Shown here: positions 18,178-25,638 of the stretch, piece after piece | How the letters are laid out: each line of letters opens with the position of its first letter | Numbering within the stretch: the first letter of the stretch is position 1 | Source of the DNA: Solwaraspora sp. WMMA2056 | Lineage (GTDB): Bacteria > Actinomycetota > Actinomycetes > Mycobacteriales > Micromonosporaceae | Length of the DNA: 64,000 nt | Assembly (NCBI RefSeq): GCF_030345095.1 | Contig: NZ_CP128360.1 | Span: 4,402,001 to 4,466,000, forward strand | Direction: 5' to 3' | Notes under the pieces: model-generated | Seen by the model: only the letters and a program-made list of their open reading frames with translations | Database searches by the model: none | Told to the model about the DNA's origin: nothing | Made by a program: the position numbers and the translations under genes

Positions 18178-19496
18178 CCGTCGACCTGGTGCTGCGGTCC
18201 CGCCGCACGGTGCTGCCCGACGGTGAACGGCCGGCGGCCGTCGCGGTCGGCGGCGGTCGGATCGTCGCCGTCACCGACTACCGGGAACAGGTGCCGGCGA
18301 CCGTCGACACCGACCTCGGCGACGTCGCCCTGCTGCCCGGACTCGTCGACAGCCACGTGCACGTCAACGAACCTGGCCGTACCGAATGGGAAGGGTTCGC
18401 CACCGCCACCCTCGCCGCCGCCGGCGGCGGTGTCACCACCATCGTCGACATGCCGCTGAACAGCCTGCCGCCGACCGTCGACACCGCCGCGTTGGTGGTC
18501 AAGCAGCAGGCCGCCGCCGGTCAGTGCCACGTCGACGTCGGGTTCTGGGGCGGGGCCGTGCCCGGCAACGCGCCCGCGCTGCCCGACCTGTACGCCGCCG
18601 GGGTCTTCGGGTTCAAGGCGTTCCTGGCCGACTCGGGGGTGCCGGAGTTCCCACCACTGGACCCTGGGCAGCTCGCCGCCGCGTTCGCCGCCGTACCCGC
18701 GTTGTTCGTCATCCACGCCGAGCAACCCGACCAGCTGCACACCGCCGTCCCCTCCACCCGCTACCGGGACTTCCTCGCCAGCCGACCACCCGCCGCCGAG
18801 GTCGACGCCGTGACCGCCGCCATCGACGTCGCCCGGCGCGGCGGCGCCCGGATCCACATCCTGCACCTGTCCGCCGCCGGCGCGCTGCCGGTGCTCGCCG
18901 CCGCCCGCCGGGCTGGTCTGCCGGTCAGCGCCGAAACCTGCCCGCACTACCTGACCCTGTCGGCGGAGGAGATCCCGGACGGCGCCACCGAGTTCAAGTG
19001 CTGCCCGCCGATTCGCGACCGCGCCAACCAGGACGCCCTGTGGGCGGCGCTCGCCGACGGCACCATCTCCTGCGTCGTCTCCGACCATTCGCCCTGCCTG
19101 CCGGCGCTGAAGACCCCCGACACCGGTGACTTCTCCACGGCCTGGGGCGGGATCGCCTCCGTGCAGATGGGCCTGCCGGCGGTCTGGACCGAGGCGCGCC
19201 GGCGCGGATTCGGCCTCGGCGACGTGGTCCGCTGGATGGCCGAAGGTCCGGCGGACCTCGTCGGCCTGGCCGACAAGGGGCGGATCGTGGTCGGTGCCCA
19301 GGCCGACCTGGTCGCCTTCGACCCGACGCCGAGCTATCACGTCGACCCGGGCCGGCTGCGCCAGCGGCACCCGGTCTCCCCGTACAACGGACGACGCCTG
19401 ACCGGCATCGTCCGCGCCACCTGGCTGCGCGGCGCGCCGGTCAACCCGGACGCGCCGCGCGGCCGCCTGATCACGAGAGGGACGGATGACCGGTAG
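18174..19496 (+). CDS. Allantoinase
   Basis: Zinc-dependent amidohydrolase opening the hydantoin ring of allantoin to give allantoate. The 440 residues contain the cyclic amidohydrolase motifs: GLVDSHVHVNEPGRTEWEGF (first metal ligands), GFKAFLADSG (the Lys expected to be carbamylated), HILHLS, AETCPHYLTL and VVSDHSPC. The EPGRTEWEGF and SDHSPC forms favour allantoinase over dihydroorotase or dihydropyrimidinase. The ATG overlaps the previous stop (ATGA), and the 3' end overlaps allantoicase by 11 bp, so it is part of the same operon as uricase and malate synthase. Confidence 0.93.
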   Translation: MTVDLVLRSRRTVLPDGERPAAVAVGGGRIVAVTDYREQVPATVDTDLGDVALLPGLVDSHVHVNEPGRTEWEGFATATLAAAGGGVTTIVDMPLNSLPPTVDTAALVVKQQAAAGQCHVDVGFWGGAVPGNAPALPDLYAAGVFGFKAFLADSGVPEFPPLDPGQLAAAFAAVPALFVIHAEQPDQLHTAVPSTRYRDFLASRPPAAEVDAVTAAIDVARRGGARIHILHLSAAGALPVLAAARRAGLPVSAETCPHYLTLSAEEIPDGATEFKCCPPIRDRANQDALWAALADGTISCVVSDHSPCLPALKTPDTGDFSTAWGGIASVQMGLPAVWTEARRRGFGLGDVVRWMAEGPADLVGLADKGRIVVGAQADLVAFDPTPSYHVDPGRLRQRHPVSPYNGRRLTGIVRATWLRGAPVNPDAPRGRLITRGTDDR

Positions 19497-20559
19497 CCGC
19501 GTATCCTCCACCCTGCCCGACCTGCCGGGCGACTTCGACCTGACCTGGTTGCCCGACCTGGCCTCCCGCGCGTTGGGCGGGGGCGTGGTGAGCGCCAACG
19601 ATGAGTTCTTCGCCGCCGCCGACAATCTGGTCGATCCGCGTCCGCCGGTCTTCGCTGCCAGCACCTTCGGTGCCAAGGGCCAGGTGTACGACGGCTGGGA
19701 GACCCGACGTCGCCGCCAGCCCGGATCCGACCATGCCATCGTCCGGCTCGGTGCACCCGGCATCGCCCGGGCCATCGTCATCGACACCGCCTTCTTCACT
19801 GGCAACTACCCGCCGTACGCGACGGTCGACGGCTGCTGCCTCGCCGGTCATCCGGGGCCAGCGGAGCTTGCTGCGGCGCAGTGGACCCCGCTGGTGGCGC
19901 GGACCGCGTTGGCTGGCAACGACCGGGTGGTGATCCCGGTGGACGTACCGCAGCGGCTGACCCATGTCCGGTTGACGATCCATCCCGACGGCGGGGTCGC
20001 CCGGCTGCGGGTGCACGGCGAGCCGGTGCCCGACCCGCACCTGCTGACCGAGGTACTGGACCTCGTCGCAGTGGAGAACGGTGGCCGGGTCGAGGCCTGC
20101 AGCGACCGGTTCTACGGCTCGCCGCAGCAGCTGTTGCTGCCCGGACCGGCCCGCACGATGGGGGAGGGCTGGGAGACCGCGCGCCGTCGAGACGACGGCA
20201 ACGACTGGGTGCAGGTACGGCTGGGTGCGCCCGGCGTCGTCGAGTTCGTCGAACTGGACACCAGCCACTTCAAGGGCAACGCGCCGGCGGCGGCCCGGCT
20301 GCGGGGCCGCGACGCCTCAGCCGCCGTCGCCGACGCGCCCGGTGCCGGCCCGGACACGCCGGATCGCTGGTACGACCTGCTGCCGGTCACCCCGCTGCAG
20401 CCGGACACCCGGCACCGGTTCCGGTTGCCCACACCCCGTGCCGCGACCCACGTGCGGCTGGACATCTTTCCCGACGGCGGGATGGCCCGGCTACGACTGT
20501 TCGGGCGGCTGACCGAGGCCGGCACCGCATACCTGGCGGATCGACACGCCACTCGGTAG
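19486..20559 (+). CDS. alc: Allantoicase
   Basis: Hydrolyses allantoate to ureidoglycolate and urea. The 357-residue protein is built from two similar jelly-roll domains, as in the family. Domain 1 runs from about residue 30 to 185, with DGWETRRRRQPGSDHAIVRL and IHPDGGVARLRVHGE. Domain 2 runs from about 205 to 350, with SDRFYGSPQQLLLPG, GWETARRRDDGNDWVQVRLG and IFPDGGMARLRLFG. The gene is the last of the plus-strand operon and is followed by a strong hairpin. Confidence 0.93.
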   Translation: MTGSRVSSTLPDLPGDFDLTWLPDLASRALGGGVVSANDEFFAAADNLVDPRPPVFAASTFGAKGQVYDGWETRRRRQPGSDHAIVRLGAPGIARAIVIDTAFFTGNYPPYATVDGCCLAGHPGPAELAAAQWTPLVARTALAGNDRVVIPVDVPQRLTHVRLTIHPDGGVARLRVHGEPVPDPHLLTEVLDLVAVENGGRVEACSDRFYGSPQQLLLPGPARTMGEGWETARRRDDGNDWVQVRLGAPGVVEFVELDTSHFKGNAPAAARLRGRDASAAVADAPGAGPDTPDRWYDLLPVTPLQPDTRHRFRLPTPRAATHVRLDIFPDGGMARLRLFGRLTEAGTAYLADRHATR

Positions 20560-20580
20560 ACCTGACCGTCCCCGAACACG

Positions 20581-20620
20581 TGCGAGGGCCGGACCCCGGG
20601 TACGGGGTCCGGCCCTTGCA
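20581..20620. terminator. Bidirectional hairpin terminator
   Basis: A 14-bp perfect stem (AGGGCCGGACCCCG paired with its complement) around a GGTA loop, extended to 18 bp by one G-T and three further pairs. It lies between the convergent ends of allantoicase and the small secreted protein gene, so it probably ends both transcripts. There is no U-tract, which is usual in such GC-rich genomes. Confidence 0.75.
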
Positions 20621-20643
20621 CGGTGTCTGCGTCTACGTCGAGG

Positions 20644-21261
20644 TCAGCTGTTCCAGTGCTGGGCGACGAGTTCGGCGGCCTGGGTCTCCCACTGGGCGTA
20701 GTGGTCCGGGTACGCCGACACCTGCACGGTCTGCGCGGCCTCGGTCAGCGGCATGTCCTGCCAGCCGTCGACCTGCTTCAGCCCGTTGAGGAACGCGGTG
20801 GTCGAGTACTCGACGTCGGTGATCTGCTCCACCGTGCCCCAACCCGACGACGGCCGCTGCTGGAACAGGCCCTGCGAGTCGTGGTCGTTACGGTCACCCA
20901 GGTGGCCCAGGTTCTCCAACTTCGACTCCTGCAGCGCGGTCGCGATCGCGACCACGGCGGCCCGCTCGTCCATGCCGGCCTTCTTCGTGGCGGCGATGAT
21001 GCCCTTGACGTTGTCGGTCTGCTCGCCCGACAGGGTGATGCGGGACTGTTCGCCCTGCACACCGTGCGGGATCAGCTTGGCGGTGTCGACACTGCCGCTG
21101 TCGCTCGCGGCTGCTGCGGCGGGTGCGGCCAGGGCGGTGGGGGCGTGGTCGGCGGCCAGGGCGGGGCCGGCGATCGCGCCGCCGGCCAGGGTGAGACCGG
21201 CGATGCCCAGGGCGGTGGTGCGCAGGCTGGTGGCCAGGGTGCGGGTGATGATCGTGGTCAT
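20644..21261 (-). CDS. Small secreted lysozyme-fold-like protein
   Basis: A 205-residue protein with a clear signal peptide of about 36 residues (cleavage probably after GPALA). The mature part has blocks that recall small lysozyme/transglycosylase-like domains: AAVVAIATALQESKLENLG, then DRNDHDSQGLFQQRPSSGWG, then a helix ending QVSAYPDHYAQW. The ALQESKLENL Glu is in the position of a catalytic Glu and is followed by the SQGLFQQRP stretch seen in goose-lysozyme/SLT-like proteins. Peptidoglycan hydrolysis is therefore likely but not proven. The ATG has AAGGTGG about 9 bases upstream. A 501-bp region with inverted repeats precedes it, suggesting specific regulation. Confidence 0.65.
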   Translation of the reverse strand: MTTIITRTLATSLRTTALGIAGLTLAGGAIAGPALAADHAPTALAAPAAAAASDSGSVDTAKLIPHGVQGEQSRITLSGEQTDNVKGIIAATKKAGMDERAAVVAIATALQESKLENLGHLGDRNDHDSQGLFQQRPSSGWGTVEQITDVEYSTTAFLNGLKQVDGWQDMPLTEAAQTVQVSAYPDHYAQWETQAAELVAQHWNS

Positions 21262-21762
21262 AGGGGGGTCCACCTTCCGTTTTCCGAGGGGGCACACCCG
21301 CCACCCGGGCCCCGGGAAGCGTGCCGGGGCGGGCGGTCGTGTGGGGTGTGCGGTAAACGGTCGTCCGGGTGGTACGGGGACGCGGCGGCGGCTTCTCGCC
21401 CGCTCGGGGCTGGCCTTCCGTGCGTCGCGACCATGTACAACCACGCGGGCCGGCCGGTCATTCCCCGCAGTGGCCTCGCGGTCCGCCACGTCACCGACCG
21501 TGACGGCACTACACAGGGATACCGGTCTGGACGATATACCTCAGAGGAATGATTATTCCTCACAGGAATACTGCTCTACCGCAGTACCGGTCCGCCAGAG
21601 CGCCCCACGCGGGCGCAACGGGCAAGCCAGCCTGTCGGGGCCGGTCCGCCGGGACGCCAGGCGGGCCTGCCGAGAGCGGGCGGGCCGGGTGTGCGACCCG
21701 AGGCGGCAGGCACGCTGATTACTCAGCGTTGCTGACCATGCACAACGATCCGGCCAGGCGGA
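21262..21762. other. 501-bp intergenic leader/promoter region of the secreted protein gene
   Basis: No convincing gene lies here. The region has a local AT-rich island around 21,500-21,580 with inverted AGGAAT repeats (annotated separately). It also has a ~40-base block at 21,427-21,470 (GACCATGTACAACCACG and onward) that resembles one at 21,733-21,776 at the end of the neighbouring glycosyltransferase gene. A long 5' leader for the minus-strand secreted protein gene is likely. I looked for c-di-AMP riboswitch signatures and did not find them. Confidence 0.5.
21539..21569. promoter_or_regulatory. Cluster of AGGAAT inverted repeats, putative operator
   Basis: Three overlapping dyads occur within 31 bases. 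CCTC-A-GAGG (21,539-21,547) is followed by GAGGAAT-GATT-ATTCCTC (21,544-21,561), with perfect 7-bp arms. ATTCCT-CAC-AGGAAT (21,555-21,569) closes the set, with perfect 6-bp arms. The element is far less GC-rich than its surroundings and lies upstream of the secreted protein gene, as expected for a multi-site operator. The binding protein is unknown. Confidence 0.5.
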
Positions 21763-22854
21763 TCATTCCACCCGGGCGGTCATCTCGGCGGGGGCCTCGG
21801 AGGGGACTTTGGCGGGAGCCTCCGCCGGGTCGGCCGCCGGACGACGCGGGGCCGGGTAGACCGCCGGCCCGGCGGACGCCGCCCCGACGTCGGAGTTCGA
21901 CTCCATCACCAGGTAGTGCGGCCGGCGCTTCGTCTCGTAGTAGATCCGGCCGATGTACTCGCCGATCACACCGAGGATCATCATCTGGATGCCGCCGAGG
22001 CCGATGACGCTCACGATGATCGTGGTGTAGCCGGGGGCGTCGATCCCCCGGATCAACGCGGCGGCGACCACCCAGGCCGCGTACGCCACAGCGATCACGG
22101 TCAGCCCCATACCGGCGTAGATCGCCGAACGCAGCGGCCGGTTGTTGAACGACAGCAGCCCGTCGAACGCGTAGTTGAGCAGCGAACGCAGACTCCACCG
22201 GCTGCCGCCGCCGCCGGCGCGGGCCTCGTTCGGGTAGGCGAAGACGACCGTGTTGAAACCGATCCACGAGTACAGGCCCTTGGAGAAGCGGTTGTACTCG
22301 GGCATCGTGCGCAGCGCCTGCACGGCCCGCCGGGACAGCAGCCGGAAGTCGCCGGCCCCGTCCAGCAGTTGCACGTCCACCCAACGGTTCATCAGACGGT
22401 AGAACGCCCGGGACGCTACGGTCCGGACGAACCGGTCACCACGGCGATCCCGGCAGGCGATCACCTGGTCGTAGCCTTGCCGGTACAACGCCACCATGTC
22501 GGGCAGTAGGCGCGGCGGGTGCTGCAGGTCGGCGTCCATCACGATGACGGCGTCGCCGTCGGCCCGGTCCAGCCCGGCGAGCATCGCCGACTCCTTGCCG
22601 AAGTTGCGGCTGAGCGCGAGATATCGGACCGAAGGGTCCCCCGTGGCGAGCTCGCGCAGTCGTGCCAGGGTCGCGTCGGTGCTGCCGTCGTCGACGTAGA
22701 CGTACTCGACGTCGATGTCGGGCAGCGCGGCCAGCGCGGCCGACACGGCCGTGTGCAGCGGTACGAGGGAGGCTTCCTCGTTGAAGCAGGGCACCACGAC
22801 GGACAGCCGCAACGGTCTGTCGTCGGGGTCAGTCGAGTCGGTAGACGAGGACAC
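21763..22854 (-). CDS. Polyprenyl-phosphate glycosyltransferase, family 2 (DPM1/GtrB-like)
   Basis: Transfers a sugar from a nucleotide donor to a polyprenyl phosphate at the inner face of the membrane. The 363-residue protein opens with the GT-A fold: LSVVVPCFNEE, VYVDDGSTD, FGKESAMLAGLDRADGD, and the metal-binding VIVMDADLQHPP. Two membrane helices follow in the C-terminal third (GMGLTVIAVAYAAWVVAAAL and VIGLGGIQMMILGVIGEYIG), the standard GtrB/ArnC arrangement. The tail is Ala/Pro/Glu-rich. The GTG start overlaps the end of the upstream membrane protein gene by 26 bp. That pairing suggests the lipid-linked sugar made here is used by the GT-C-like neighbour. Confidence 0.85.
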   Translation of the reverse strand: MSSSTDSTDPDDRPLRLSVVVPCFNEEASLVPLHTAVSAALAALPDIDVEYVYVDDGSTDATLARLRELATGDPSVRYLALSRNFGKESAMLAGLDRADGDAVIVMDADLQHPPRLLPDMVALYRQGYDQVIACRDRRGDRFVRTVASRAFYRLMNRWVDVQLLDGAGDFRLLSRRAVQALRTMPEYNRFSKGLYSWIGFNTVVFAYPNEARAGGGGSRWSLRSLLNYAFDGLLSFNNRPLRSAIYAGMGLTVIAVAYAAWVVAAALIRGIDAPGYTTIIVSVIGLGGIQMMILGVIGEYIGRIYYETKRRPHYLVMESNSDVGAASAGPAVYPAPRRPAADPAEAPAKVPSEAPAEMTARVE

Positions 22855-24580
22855 CGTCGACCTCCTCCCGGGTGATGCCCAACCCGTCGACCGGCCGTTG
22901 GGCGACCCCGTCCCACGGCGTACCGGGCAGCCGGTCCGGCATCACCAGGACGGTGCGTACACCCAGTTGACGCAGGTAGGCGACGCTCGCCGGGTCCGGG
23001 AAGAAAGCGGTGACCGCCCGGGTCTGCTCCTGGCTGGCCGGCACGAAACCGGCCAGTCCGTTGGCTACCCGGGGGAAGTCTCCCTCGGTGGTCCAGAGCA
23101 TCACGTTCAACTCGAACGCCCCGGCGTCGCTCGGCAACACCAGGACCGGCTCGGTGATCTGTTGCCAGGCGGCCGGCGGTCGCGGGACGACCGGGTGGGC
23201 GACCCGGTTGACGCCTTCGAGCAGCACCAGCGCCAGCGGTATCAGCAGTACCGCGCGTACCGCCTGTCGTCGGGTGTCCGGCCACTCGCGGGTGAACCGG
23301 CGCAGCGCGGCGGCCGCCGCCGTCAGGGTGCCGGCGGCCAGCACCGCCAGCAGCAGGCTGGTCCAGAGCATCATCCGCCCGGGGGTGCGCAGCGCGTCCC
23401 AGCCGGGCAGGTGCTTGGACAACGTCAGATAACCGGGGTCGCCGTCGCCACCGAGGGTCGAGCCGAGAGCGAGCAGGGTGGTGGCGAGAACGCCGGCTCC
23501 GAGCGCCACCCGGTGCCGGATCCGGAACGAGGAGACCACCAGGCCGGCGGCGGCCAGCGCGATCAGGGTGACACCGGGCAGCAGCGCCATCTCCGGGGGC
23601 CAGACCAGTTCGGCGCGGGTCGCCGCGTGCCGGTCGCCCCACAACCAGGACTCGCCAGGCGCGGTGACCAGGCCGATCCACGGCGGCGAGAACAACTCGG
23701 TCCATTCCAGCCCGCGTTCCGCCTGCGGGTTGAGCTCGACGACCCGGAAGTACGCCATGGCGATGCCCAGGGTGACCGCCCCGAATAGCACTCCGCCGGC
23801 CAGGTCGGCCAGGAGCAGCCGCCGACCGAACACGGGTCGTTGCCGTTTTCGCCACCAGGACCAGGCATAACCGACGGCGGCGACGATCCCTGCGGCGAGC
23901 AGGAAGTAGACCAGCGGAAGGCCGATGCCGAAGCCGAGGCTGATCTGCCAGGCGGCGACCAACCAGCCGGCGAAGGCCCAGCCGGGCCGGCGACGCTCCG
24001 GCCGGTACCCGTGCCGCAGCGACCAGCCGTGGCCGCGGGCCAGCATCGCCAGGCTCAGCGCGATTCCACCGGCCGACAGGATGTTCAGATGCCCGGAGTG
24101 GGCGAGTCGCCACGGGGCGAAGGCCCAGGCGACGCCGGCCACCGCGCCGCCGATGCGGCCTGCGCCGAGTTGGCGGACCAGGGCGTACACGCCGACGAAG
24201 GCGAGCGCGTGCAGCAGGACGTACAGAACGTTGTAGCGGACCAGGGCCGCTTCGAAACCGGAACCGATCATCCCGGCGGGCGCGTAGCCGAGCAGCGTGT
24301 CGCTGTACGCGTAGGTGTACCGCTCCGGGAAGAAGGTGTTCGAGTGCCACAGTTGTGCCGGGTCGGTCGTCAGCACGTGCCCGCCCCAGGCGATCTGCCA
24401 CGCCTGCAGGGTCGGGTCGGCGATGTCACCCGGGATGGTGCTGGCAGGGTGACGCAGGGTGGGCCAGGTCAGCACCACCGCGACGAAGAGGCCGCCGAGT
24501 ACGGCCAGGGTCCATTCGTGCCGCAGGAACCGCCACAGGAGCGGGCGGGTGGCGGGCGGGCGGTCTTGAACGGTCTCCAC
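22829..24580 (-). CDS. Polytopic membrane protein, possibly a GT-C-type glycosyltransferase
   Basis: About 583 residues with ten or more hydrophobic helices and a soluble C-terminal ~100 residues. The first outer loop contains GDIADPTLQAWQIAWGGHVL; GT-C enzymes carry acidic residues in this first loop. The tail has a compact domain (VAYLRQLGVRTVLVMPDRL) common to actinobacterial membrane mannosyltransferase-like proteins. The coupled glycosyltransferase downstream supports a role in moving sugar from a polyprenyl carrier to an external acceptor. I do not recognise a specific family. The start is uncertain: the GTG at 24,580 begins just before the first helix but has no good ribosome site and may be leaderless. 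Confidence 0.6.
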   Translation of the reverse strand: METVQDRPPATRPLLWRFLRHEWTLAVLGGLFVAVVLTWPTLRHPASTIPGDIADPTLQAWQIAWGGHVLTTDPAQLWHSNTFFPERYTYAYSDTLLGYAPAGMIGSGFEAALVRYNVLYVLLHALAFVGVYALVRQLGAGRIGGAVAGVAWAFAPWRLAHSGHLNILSAGGIALSLAMLARGHGWSLRHGYRPERRRPGWAFAGWLVAAWQISLGFGIGLPLVYFLLAAGIVAAVGYAWSWWRKRQRPVFGRRLLLADLAGGVLFGAVTLGIAMAYFRVVELNPQAERGLEWTELFSPPWIGLVTAPGESWLWGDRHAATRAELVWPPEMALLPGVTLIALAAAGLVVSSFRIRHRVALGAGVLATTLLALGSTLGGDGDPGYLTLSKHLPGWDALRTPGRMMLWTSLLLAVLAAGTLTAAAAALRRFTREWPDTRRQAVRAVLLIPLALVLLEGVNRVAHPVVPRPPAAWQQITEPVLVLPSDAGAFELNVMLWTTEGDFPRVANGLAGFVPASQEQTRAVTAFFPDPASVAYLRQLGVRTVLVMPDRLPGTPWDGVAQRPVDGLGITREEVDGVLVYRLD

Positions 24581-24835
24581 GAGAATCGATGATCTCAAAT
24601 CAGTGTGTGAGGTGTCGAACCCGACCCGGCACTGGTGGGTCGGATCGGCCCGCCGATCATCGTCGCTGCCCGGTGACCTGCGCAAGTCTCGGCGACCTCG
24701 ATGCAGGTCTAGGGAATCCGCTATTGCCGCCGTGGTCTGATGCGACGACGCTGGCGTGCGGCGGTGCTGTGTCGCCGGGTCGATTCGTCGGGTCGGTCCC
24801 GACGAAGATCGGGTGCGGACGGGAAGGTGCGAACG
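24581..24835. promoter_or_regulatory. Divergent promoter region between membrane protein gene and Esx-like operon
   Basis: 255 bp without a gene. It contains an AT-rich stretch next to the minus-strand start and TGTCGAACCCGAC at 24,613-24,625. The core GTCGAACC-Y-GAC recurs upstream of the second Esx-like operon (38,982-38,993). No complete promoter could be assigned. Confidence 0.35.
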
Positions 24836-25177
24836 GTGAACGGCAACTTCAACAAGGAAGACGCTGGGTTCGTCGCAGCGATCGCTGCGTTGGACGACCA
24901 CGTCAGCAGCATGATCACCGCAGGGCAGACCGCGTACCGGATCCAGGGTGAGATCCGCGCGACGTACCAGGCGGGCTCCAGTTCGGTGTTCCAGGCCAAG
25001 ATCGACGAGTGGATCAGTGCGTACAACAACGTGATGATCAAGTTCCAGGATCTCGGCGAGAAGACCACCTTCGTCGGCCAGATCATCGACTCCGGTGAGG
25101 ACAACGCGGGCGTGACTGGTGCCAGCTGGGACACCAACGACGGCATCTACGACATCCTCGCTCCGGTCGGCCGCTGA
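24836..25177 (+). CDS. Small WXG100-like helical protein of type VII secretion locus
   Basis: A 113-residue mostly helical protein with no signal peptide. The first helix contains AGFVAAIAALDDHVSSMI. The second contains KIDEWISAYNNVMIKFQDLG, with a single Trp at the place where WXG100 proteins have the loop Trp-x-Gly or a C-terminal helix. The strict WXG motif is absent, so membership is tentative. GTG at 24,836 has GGGAAGG 8 bases upstream. It begins a three-gene operon with two further helical proteins, next to eccB-eccD-eccC, as expected for Esx-type substrates or their partners. Confidence 0.5.
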   Translation: MNGNFNKEDAGFVAAIAALDDHVSSMITAGQTAYRIQGEIRATYQAGSSSVFQAKIDEWISAYNNVMIKFQDLGEKTTFVGQIIDSGEDNAGVTGASWDTNDGIYDILAPVGR

Positions 25178-25202
25178 CCCGACGTCGAAGCGGAGGTGAC
25201 CG

Positions 25203-25610
25203 GTGGCGGAGGAGACATTCACCGTTACGGACAGCTATCTTAACAGTACGGTCCGTCGGCGGTTCGAGGCGTTCCTTGCCGAGGCGAAGAACGATCCGGA
25301 CGTCAAGCGGCTGCTCGCCTACACCGGTCAGCCGCCGGCGCCGGCCGACGACGCCCCCTTCAGCGTCCTGCTCGCCGGCAACGAGAACGTGCTGACCGAG
25401 GTCGGTCAGGTGGAGACGGCCTTCGCCACGCTGGCCGACGGGGCCAAGGGCAACGTGGCCGCGCTGTTCGACCTCATCGAGCAGCTGCGTGACGACTTCC
25501 TGGAGGCCAAGGAAACGCTCGACATCGGCAGCAACGACGCACTTACCGCATCTCAGATGCTCGACCTGGTGCGCGACGTGTGGCAGCCCGTCCCGAACCT
25601 GCGTCCGTAG
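25203..25610 (+). CDS. Small helical protein of type VII secretion operon, function unknown
   Basis: A 135-residue acidic protein, predicted all-helical, with no signal peptide or membrane segment. It starts at a GTG preceded by GGAGGTGA, 25 bases after the previous gene, and is followed 28 bases later by the large coiled-coil gene. The middle segment (ENVLTEVGQVETAFATLADG, then NVAALFDLIEQLRDDF) has the heptad spacing of helical hairpins in Esx-type substrates. I do not recognise the family. A role as partner or chaperone for its neighbours is an inference from the operon. Confidence 0.5.
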   Translation: MAEETFTVTDSYLNSTVRRRFEAFLAEAKNDPDVKRLLAYTGQPPAPADDAPFSVLLAGNENVLTEVGQVETAFATLADGAKGNVAALFDLIEQLRDDFLEAKETLDIGSNDALTASQMLDLVRDVWQPVPNLRP

Positions 25611-25638
25611 TCGTCGGCTGACCTGAAGGCAACGCACA

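Noticed and set aside
18174-19496. Dihydroorotase or dihydropyrimidinase
   Set aside because: The EPGRTEWEGF and SDHSPC motifs and the allantoicase directly downstream favour allantoinase.
21262-21540. c-di-AMP (ydaO-type) riboswitch in front of the small secreted protein gene
   Set aside because: Actinobacterial wall hydrolase genes often have one, so I looked for its conserved core in the leader on the minus strand. The GGGGGACCC-, GGGGTGAATC- and CCGTCAGCTAAC-type blocks are not there.
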